Positions 4,877 to 10,290 of a stretch of DNA of 10,290 nucleotides are shown piece after piece; within the stretch, counting starts at the first letter, position 1, and every line of letters begins with the position of its first letter. The notes under the pieces are model-generated. The model ran no database searches. It was not told where the DNA came from and saw only the letters and a list, made by a program, of their open reading frames with translations. Source of the stretch: Prevotella sp. (GTDB lineage Bacteria > Bacteroidota > Bacteroidia > Bacteroidales > Bacteroidaceae); contig JAILAA010000021.1 of the NCBI GenBank assembly GCA_024681875.1, positions 1 to 10,290 on the forward strand. The letters run 5' to 3'. A program made the position numbers and the translations under genes.

Positions 4877-6877
4877 TTACATATTCACGCCCTGTGCCCC
4901 TAAGTATTCCTTGCCCATCTGTCTGGCGCGCTCAATGTTGCGGTTCTTCAGCTTCTTGGCCTGGTCGGGTTTCTGCTTGGTGATTTTGCCTGGTTTCTGT
5001 TGGTACAGCGGTGTGCGGCTGACGTTCCACTCGCGGCTGACGTCCCATTTTGCCTTGCACTCTATCTCCTCGTTGTAATAGAAGACTGGCTCTGGTTTGA
5101 GGTTACTGTCGTATTCGCCCGTGTCCCACAGTCCGTTGCCGTTCATGTCGCAGAAGGCACTGAGGTAATAAATGCCTGGCGTGACGTAGGTGAACTCTAC
5201 CTTGCCCGATGCATTGGCCTTGTCTTCGTACATGATTTTACCTTGCCCATCAAGCAGTCTCACTACGACGACGGCCATGCTGTCGGTGGCTGTTATGGGC
5301 GTTCCGCTGACAGTGACGGTGAACGTGCTGAAGTCGTCGGGCGAGCCGACTATCAGTCCCTGTTTGATGGCTTTGTTGCAGAGGCCGTAGATGCTCGATG
5401 CGGCGGCGGAGTCAATCTCAAGGCTGTATTCCATGGTGGGTTGCCAATCGGCCGTAAGCTGATAGACGCGTGGTGACAGTTGCCTGATGTCATGCGCCTC
5501 TCGATACCAAACGGAGTCGCGCATGGTGTAGAGATGTATCATCGATGTGTCGCAGTAGGCCAGCGGGATAGGGCACTCGATGCGTATCTTATCCAGCGGC
5601 GTGAGCTGTTTTGAAGGAGAGATGCGCAGTTCCAATGGCTTGACGGGTTGTATACTGTCGTATGCCTCGCCACGCTTCTTTTTCTTTTCCTGTTCCTTCT
5701 GCCATTTCTCATGGTCTTTCTGCTTGTCTTTGAACCTCTTGGCAAAGCCTACCTTAGGTAGGAATGTCAGTGTGTCGATCTGCTGCTGCAAGGCACCCAG
5801 TGTGTCGGTAGCCCAGAACTTGGCTTCAAGCATCAGCGTGTCTTGGTTGACCAGCGTTGTATCGCTCAGCCAGTAGAACACGGTGTCTTTTTTCTCTGAG
5901 TATTCCGCCACGAGGGCGCTGTCGGCGTTGAAGTTCAGGCCTGTGATGTTGGGCAGTGAATCGTGGCCATAGGTGAAGTAGAAGGCCAACTTCTCAGGCG
6001 AGGGACGCTCGGTCTTCAGCAGGTAGCGGTCGGTCTGCAGCTCCTGGAAGGCAATCAGCGTCACGTCGTCAGGCAGGAAATGTGTGTAGGGCACGCGAAT
6101 GATGTTGTCGATGTGCAGCGTGTCGCGCCAAATAGTGTCCTGTCGCGTGTCGGGCTTCCACGAGGGCACGATGCTGTCCCTGTTCCATGCTATCATTTCG
6201 CTCTTCTGACTGAAAATGAAGTTTCCGTCAGCATCATTCAGTGCGAAGGCACGGTATTTGCCAGGCGCCACGCCCTTGATAGCGAAGCGTCCACTGCCGT
6301 TTGTGCGCGAGACGCGCATCATGGGCTCTGTACGGAAGATGCTGTCGGGTGCATCGTAAGGATATAGTCCCACGAGAATGCCCTTTATCGGCTCCAGGTC
6401 TTCGGCGTTGAGCACATAGCCCGCCACTTCGAGCGTGTCGATGTGGTCGCCCGTAGAGAATGAGAACGTGTAGTTTCCCATCGGGTTGCCCTCATTATTG
6501 TCTGTGATGGCATCGCTGAAGTCGACGGTGTACGTCGTGTTCTCCTTCAGCGAGTCTTTCAGTTCGATGATGATGCGTTTTCCAGAGGCTTTCACCTCGG
6601 CCTGCTCAATCTGTGGCGGAGAAACGATGACCTTCTCTTGCGCGTTTTCTATCTTGATGTATTCGTTGAAGTTGATGATCACCTTTTTCTGTTTCACGTC
6701 AGTGCCGCCATCCGCGGGCGACGAGCCTACCACCTTCGGCGGTGTGTCGTCATACCAGCCACCGTCAGGGCTGCCCATCCTTGCGCATGATAAAATGGAA
6801 AAGATGAGAAAAAGCCTCCCCAAGCCCCTCCAAAGGAGGGGATGTCTGATTACATGATGATGTGGAACTGTCTTCAT
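4877..6877 (-). CDS. Ig-like domain (Big_5 type) lipoprotein
   Basis: A 666-residue cell-envelope lipoprotein. The signal peptide ends in ILSC, so Cys31 should be lipidated; the following CARMGSPDGG lacks an obvious acidic surface-export signal. Residues about 45-142 form a Big_5-type Ig-like domain (TPPKVVGSSPADGGTDV to NYTFSFSTG). About 150-215 resembles a carboxypeptidase-regulatory-like fold (VAGYVLNAEDLEPIKGILVGLY to GKYRAFALNDADGNF). A charged Lys/Glu stretch lies at 379-402. A second such fold at about 530-590 ends in DMNGNGLWDTGEYD, which resembles a calcium-binding loop. The C-terminus is basic. No catalytic residues are evident, so a structural or binding role is likely. ATG at 6877 lies between inverted repeats, and residues 12-23 of the signal peptide are encoded by one repeat arm. 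It follows GH3 by 52 bp. Confidence 0.88.
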   Translation of the reverse strand: MKTVPHHHVIRHPLLWRGLGRLFLIFSILSCARMGSPDGGWYDDTPPKVVGSSPADGGTDVKQKKVIINFNEYIKIENAQEKVIVSPPQIEQAEVKASGKRIIIELKDSLKENTTYTVDFSDAITDNNEGNPMGNYTFSFSTGDHIDTLEVAGYVLNAEDLEPIKGILVGLYPYDAPDSIFRTEPMMRVSRTNGSGRFAIKGVAPGKYRAFALNDADGNFIFSQKSEMIAWNRDSIVPSWKPDTRQDTIWRDTLHIDNIIRVPYTHFLPDDVTLIAFQELQTDRYLLKTERPSPEKLAFYFTYGHDSLPNITGLNFNADSALVAEYSEKKDTVFYWLSDTTLVNQDTLMLEAKFWATDTLGALQQQIDTLTFLPKVGFAKRFKDKQKDHEKWQKEQEKKKKRGEAYDSIQPVKPLELRISPSKQLTPLDKIRIECPIPLAYCDTSMIHLYTMRDSVWYREAHDIRQLSPRVYQLTADWQPTMEYSLEIDSAAASSIYGLCNKAIKQGLIVGSPDDFSTFTVTVSGTPITATDSMAVVVVRLLDGQGKIMYEDKANASGKVEFTYVTPGIYYLSAFCDMNGNGLWDTGEYDSNLKPEPVFYYNEEIECKAKWDVSREWNVSRTPLYQQKPGKITKQKPDQAKKLKNRNIERARQMGKEYLGAQGVNM
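5015..5050. repeat. 18-bp tandem duplication near lipoprotein C-terminus
   Basis: Two adjacent 18-bp copies sharing GCGGCTGACGT (5015-5025 and 5033-5043) match at 15 of 18 positions. In the lipoprotein they encode the repeated peptide WDVSRE / WNVSRT. The reading frame is kept. Confidence 0.7.
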
Positions 6878-6931
6878 TGCTTTTATCTATCTATTCATCC
6901 CCACCTTTGGAGGGGCTTGGGGAGACTTTTT
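6809..6931. repeat. 36-bp inverted repeats bracketing the lipoprotein start
   Basis: The arms at 6809-6844 and 6896-6931 are reverse complements at 34 of 36 positions, with a 51-bp spacer that contains the lipoprotein ATG (6875-6877). Each arm begins CATCCCC and contains GGAGGGGCTTGGGGAG. The left arm also contains a perfect local stem, CCCCTCC-AAA-GGAGGGG (6825-6841). The right arm overlaps the GH3 stop codon; the left arm is coding sequence for the signal peptide. In the mRNA the arms can pair into a long stem with the start codon in the loop. Confidence 0.88.
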
Positions 6932-8438
6932 AGTTCATTGCCAGCAGTTCCTCTATATGTTCCCTGCTGTTGCTCAGGCGGGGCACCTTATGCTGGCCGC
7001 CAAGCTTGCCCTTCGACTTCAGCCAGTCGTTGAAGAGGTTAGGCCGGGCCTGAATGATTTCCAGGTGCTGCAACGTGATGTCCTTGTAGCGCTTGGCTTC
7101 ATAGTCGCTGTTGATTTCTTGCAGACGGGCATCGAGCAGACGGGCAAAATGCTGCAGGTCATCCGGCGGAGTAGTGAATTCGATGAGCCATTGATGACGG
7201 CATTTTGCATTGGCATCCATGAACACCGGTGCGGCTGTGTATTCCAAAACCTGTGCGCCGGTCTGCTGACAGGCGTAATTCAGACCTTGCTCAGCGTTGT
7301 CGACGATGAGCTCTTCGCCAAAGGCGTTGATGAAGCTCTTTGTGCGCCCGCTGATGATAAACTTGTAGGGATTGGTAGAGGTGAACTGCACGGTATCGCC
7401 AATCATGTATCTCCACAAGCCACATGACGTGGTGATGAGCATCGCGTAGTTCTTTCCTGGCTGGACGCCCCACAATGGAATGGGTGTAGAGTGTAAGGTG
7501 TCCTTTATCTCCTCTATAGGTAAGAACTCATAGAAACAGTCATAGTCGAGCATCAGTAGCATCGACTTGTCGTTGGGGTCGTCCTGTATGCCGAAGAAGC
7601 CTTCACTGGCGTTGTAGGTCTCCATGTAGTGCATCTTCGGCGACGTGATGAGCTGCTCGTACTGCTGACGGTAGGGAGTAAAGGCCACGCCGCCGTGGAA
7701 GAAGACTTCGAGGTTGGGCCACACCTCTTCCAGGTGTGTCTTGCCACTCAGTTCCATGACGCGGTTCAGTACCGACAGCATCCAGGAGGGCACACCACTG
7801 AGGTTGGTGACGTTCTTGTTCATCGCCTCGCGGGCAATGCGGTCGCGCTTCACCTCGAAGTCGGAGAGCAGCGCCGTCTCTTTCGACGGCACACGCACGA
7901 GATTGACCAATGGATTGATGTTCTCGATGAGAATGGCGCTGAGGTCGCCGACGAGCGAGCCGGGCACGTTGTAGTTGGGCTGATGGCTGCCGCCGAGTAT
8001 GAGGCCGCGTCCGTCGAACATACGGCTCTGCGGGTTGTTCCTCAGATAGAAGGCCACAACGTCGCTGCCTCCCTTGTAGTGCAGACGTTTCAGGCCTTCC
8101 TTTGACACGGGTATGAACTTAGACTTGTCGTTGGTGGTGCCACTTGACTTCGCGTACCATTTCACCTTGCCTGGCCATAGCACGTCGGCCTCACCGTGGC
8201 GCATTCGGTCTATGCCCCCCTTCAGTTCCTCATAAGTGCTGACAGGCGTCGAGCTGACGAAGTCGTCGTAAGTCTTCATGTCAGCAAAGCGGTGATAGCG
8301 CCCGAACTCCGTATCCTTGGCGCGGCTGATCAGTCGCGACAGCACTTGGCGCTGCAACTCTTCCGCCTCGTTGTTGTGGCGTTCCAGTTCTTTCCAGCGC
8401 GGTGCGAAGAATTTGCGGGCTATTCCTGTTATGCTCAT
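6930..8438 (-). CDS. GH3 family acyl-adenylating enzyme
   Basis: A 502-residue cytoplasmic protein of the GH3 family within the ANL adenylating superfamily. Plant members join amino acids to acyl acids such as auxin or jasmonate through an acyl-adenylate; the bacterial substrate is unknown. Superfamily motifs are all present: the ATP loop SSGTT (residues 98-102), YNASEG (275-280), LWRYMIGDTV (341-350) and the hinge region GRTKSFINAFGEEL (364-377). Length is normal. The start at 8438 (MSITGIARKFFAPRW) is chosen because a 34-residue upstream extension to 8540 would run across both a 15-bp repeat and the promoter -7 box. It is first of four minus-strand genes and divergent from parE. The nearby envelope genes hint at a cell-surface acyl product, which is inference only. 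Confidence 0.9.
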   Translation of the reverse strand: MSITGIARKFFAPRWKELERHNNEAEELQRQVLSRLISRAKDTEFGRYHRFADMKTYDDFVSSTPVSTYEELKGGIDRMRHGEADVLWPGKVKWYAKSSGTTNDKSKFIPVSKEGLKRLHYKGGSDVVAFYLRNNPQSRMFDGRGLILGGSHQPNYNVPGSLVGDLSAILIENINPLVNLVRVPSKETALLSDFEVKRDRIAREAMNKNVTNLSGVPSWMLSVLNRVMELSGKTHLEEVWPNLEVFFHGGVAFTPYRQQYEQLITSPKMHYMETYNASEGFFGIQDDPNDKSMLLMLDYDCFYEFLPIEEIKDTLHSTPIPLWGVQPGKNYAMLITTSCGLWRYMIGDTVQFTSTNPYKFIISGRTKSFINAFGEELIVDNAEQGLNYACQQTGAQVLEYTAAPVFMDANAKCRHQWLIEFTTPPDDLQHFARLLDARLQEINSDYEAKRYKDITLQHLEIIQARPNLFNDWLKSKGKLGGQHKVPRLSNSREHIEELLAMN

Positions 8439-8444
8439 ACTAGG

Positions 8445-8474
8445 GATTTTCGATTTACGGATTTTCGATTTACG
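8445..8474. repeat. 15-bp tandem repeat in GH3 leader
   Basis: Two perfect tandem copies of GATTTTCGATTTACG, each made of a 7-mer and an 8-mer of related sequence, end 6 bp before the GH3 ATG. They lie in the 5' leader between promoter and start codon, the same relative place as the octamer tract of metY. Confidence 0.88.
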
Positions 8475-8500
8475 TATTAAACCTTCGCTGAATTTGAGTG

Positions 8501-8534
8501 CAAAGGTAGGCGAAAGTTTTGTAATAAGCGCAAG
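8501..8534 (-). promoter_or_regulatory. GH3 operon promoter
   Basis: TACCTTTG on the minus strand (8501-8508) matches the Bacteroidetes -7 box exactly. The -33 element is weaker: a CTTG at 8531-8534 with a 22-bp spacer. Transcription would begin near 8494, giving a leader of about 55 nt. This is the only clear promoter found for the four-gene minus-strand group. Confidence 0.6.
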
Positions 8535-8590
8535 TTTCACGTTTTTTAGCAGTGAATGGCAGCAAATGTCGGTAAAAAAAATATCGCTTT

Positions 8591-8624
8591 CTTGCTGTTT
8601 TCTGACAAAAAAGTGCTACTTTTG
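8591..8624 (+). promoter_or_regulatory. parE promoter
   Basis: TACTTTTG at 8617-8624 matches the -7 consensus TAnnTTTG, with a weak CTTG -33 candidate at 8591-8594 and a 22-bp spacer. The start codon follows about 30 bp downstream. This promoter is divergent from the GH3 promoter, with about 56 bp between them. Confidence 0.55.
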
Positions 8625-8655
8625 CCAAATAATTCGGAACATACGATAAATAGGC

Positions 8656-10290
8656 ATGGCAGAAGAAGACAACAGTATCCTCTTAGGAGCAGACAATGGC
8701 ATGGCGCCTTTGTCTGACTATAACGACGACAACATACGCACTCTGACGGGTACGGAGCACATACGTCTGCGTCCCGGCATGTATATAGGCCGCCTGGGCG
8801 ACGGCTCACTGGCCGAAGACGGCATCTACGTGCTGCTGAAAGAGGTGATAGACAACTCTATCGACGAGTTTAAGATGAAGGCCGGCGACAGGATTGAGAT
8901 CAACGTCAAAGACCAGTTGCGAGTATTGGTGCGCGACTATGGCCGTGGCATCCCGCAGGGCAAGATGATTGAGGCCGTCAGCGTGCTGAACACCGGCGGT
9001 AAATACGATTCGAAGGCGTTCAAGAAGTCTATCGGCCTCAACGGCGTCGGCGTGAAGGCCGTCAACGCCCTAAGCTCCCACTTCGAAGTGCACAGCTATC
9101 GTGACGGACAGGTGCGCAAGGCCACCTTCGAGTGTGGCAAGCTGGTCAGCGATACTACAGAGCAGACGCAAGACGAGAACGGCACCTACATCTATTTCGA
9201 GCCCGACGACACATTGTTCCAGCACTACCAGTTCCACGACGACATCGTGGAGACGATGCTGCGAAACTACACCTATCTGAACACTGGCCTTACCATCATG
9301 TACAACGGCCGCCGCATCCTATCGCGGCGTGGCTTGGAAGACCTGCTGAAAGACCGTATGACCAGTGATGCCCTTTACCCGATCATCCACCTGCAGGGCG
9401 AGGACATCGAGATAGCCTTCACCCATGCCAACCAGTACGGTGAGGAATACTACAGCTTCGTCAACGGACAGCATACCACGCAGGGCGGTACGCACCAGAG
9501 CGCTTTCAAGGAACATATCGCAAAGACCATCAAGGAGTTCTTCCAGAAAAATTTCGAGTACGTTGATATACGAACCGGTATCGTCGCCGCTATCGCCCTC
9601 AACGTAGAAGAGCCGATGTTCGAGAGCCAAACGAAAATCAAGCTTGGCTCGTTAACGATGGCGCCTGTTCCTACCACTGTCGATGCCGACCACCCCATGC
9701 CCGTGTCTATCAACAAATATGTGGGCGACTTCATCAAGAACGAGGTGGACAACTATCTGCATAAGAATCCCGACACCGCCGAGGTGATGCTGCAGAAGAT
9801 ACAGGAGAGTGAGAAGGAGCGCAAGGCCATGGCCGGCGTGACAAAGCTGGCCCGCGAGCGTGCCAAGAAAGCCAACCTGCACAACCGCAAACTGCGCGAC
9901 TGTCGCATTCATTACAGCGACGTGAAGAACAACCAAAAAGAGGAGTCGTGTATCTTCATCACTGAGGGCGACTCGGCCAGCGGATCTATCACGAAGAGCC
10001 GTGACGTGAACACACAGGCGGTCTTCTCATTGAGGGGAAAACCCCTTAACACCTTTGGCCTGACGAAGAAGGTGGTCTACGAGAACGAGGAGTTCAACCT
10101 GCTGCAGGCAGCCCTCGACATCGAGGACGGGCTCGACACACTGCGCTACAACAAGGTGATTGTGGCCACCGATGCCGATGTCGACGGGATGCACATCCGT
10201 CTGCTGATTATCACCTTCTTCCTGCAGTTCTTCCCTGAACTCATCCGTAAGGGCCATGTCTATGTACTACAGACACCGCTCTTCCGCGTG
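8656..10290 (+). CDS. parE: DNA topoisomerase IV subunit B (ParE), 3' end cut by window edge
   Basis: The ATPase subunit of topoisomerase IV, which with ParC decatenates daughter chromosomes. The visible 545 codons cover the GHKL ATPase domain, the transducer and most of the TOPRIM domain. [10 protein letters not shown] places the catalytic Glu at 63 and the Mg-binding Asn at 67; DYGRGIP lies at 94-100; [15 protein letters not shown] is the ATP lid. TOPRIM residues are Glu437 in EGDSASG and Asp506, Asp508 and Asp510 in DADVDG. ParE rather than GyrB is favoured by [14 protein letters not shown], where GyrB usually has EGDSAGGSAKQGRD, and by [14 protein letters not shown]. The start at 8656 follows the promoter closely and no strong Shine-Dalgarno is present. 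The last 100 or so residues lie beyond the window. Confidence 0.93.
   Translation, partial: MAEEDNSILLGADNGMAPLSDYNDDNIRTLTGTEHIRLRPGMYIGRLGDGSLAEDGIYVLLKEVIDNSIDEFKMKAGDRIEINVKDQLRVLVRDYGRGIPQGKMIEAVSVLNTGGKYDSKAFKKSIGLNGVGVKAVNALSSHFEVHSYRDGQVRKATFECGKLVSDTTEQTQDENGTYIYFEPDDTLFQHYQFHDDIVETMLRNYTYLNTGLTIMYNGRRILSRRGLEDLLKDRMTSDALYPIIHLQGEDIEIAFTHANQYGEEYYSFVNGQHTTQGGTHQSAFKEHIAKTIKEFFQKNFEYVDIRTGIVAAIALNVEEPMFESQTKIKLGSLTMAPVPTTVDADHPMPVSINKYVGDFIKNEVDNYLHKNPDTAEVMLQKIQESEKERKAMAGVTKLARERAKKANLHNRKLRDCRIHYSDVKNNQKEESCIFITEGDSASGSITKSRDVNTQAVFSLRGKPLNTFGLTKKVVYENEEFNLLQAALDIEDGLDTLRYNKVIVATDADVDGMHIRLLIITFFLQFFPELIRKGHVYVLQTPLFRV

Noticed and set aside
8439..8540. 34-residue N-terminal extension of the GH3 protein
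   Set aside because: It is translated from the 15-bp repeat and the promoter -7 box; the MSITGIARKFF start matches a normal-length GH3 protein.
8656..10290. Gyrase subunit B instead of ParE
   Set aside because: The [14 protein letters not shown] and [10 protein letters not shown] motifs and the [15 protein letters not shown] lid match ParE-type sequences better than GyrB.

Overview
The window reads as chromosomal core DNA from a member of the Bacteroidales, most likely Prevotellaceae. The reasons are the TAnnTTTG -7 promoter boxes upstream of four genes, the A-rich leaders with few Shine-Dalgarno sites, the typical Bacteroidetes envelope families (Ig-like lipoprotein, DUF3108 protein, bacterial GH3 protein), and abundant short dispersed-type repeats at gene starts. 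The species assignment is inference. No tRNA, rRNA, IS element, CRISPR array or prophage gene is visible.

Layout. Positions 1-985 (minus) hold most of an O-acetylhomoserine sulfhydrylase (MetY), cut by the left edge. Divergent from it is an Lrp/AsnC-family regulator (1209-1679, plus). The two promoters lie almost back to back at 1076-1142, with a small dyad between them, so the regulator probably controls metY, itself, or both. Positions 1680-1977 lie between convergent genes and carry a 21-bp tandem repeat of hairpin-forming units.

Positions 1978-8438 hold four co-directional minus-strand genes separated by 48-97 bp. In transcription order they are a GH3-family acyl-adenylating enzyme, a large Ig-like lipoprotein, a secreted DUF3108 protein and a superfamily 1 helicase of the UPF1/IGHMBP2 type. 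A Bacteroidetes-type promoter is visible only in front of the GH3 gene, so they may form one operon. The two middle genes are envelope proteins; the helicase is cytoplasmic and may simply be a passenger. Divergent from GH3, the right end (8656-10290, plus) holds the first 545 codons of topoisomerase IV subunit B (parE).

The most unusual aspect is the density of short-unit repeats of unrelated sequence. They are tracts of 7-, 8-, 15- and 21-bp units plus G/C-rich hairpin elements. They sit in 5' leaders (metY, GH3, helicase), inside signal peptides in frame (DUF3108 protein, lipoprotein), inside the helicase coding region in frame (twice), and between convergent genes. An inverted pair of 36-bp copies brackets the lipoprotein start codon and could act as an RNA switch. 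No new defence or metabolic system is evident; the repeats are the part worth following up.
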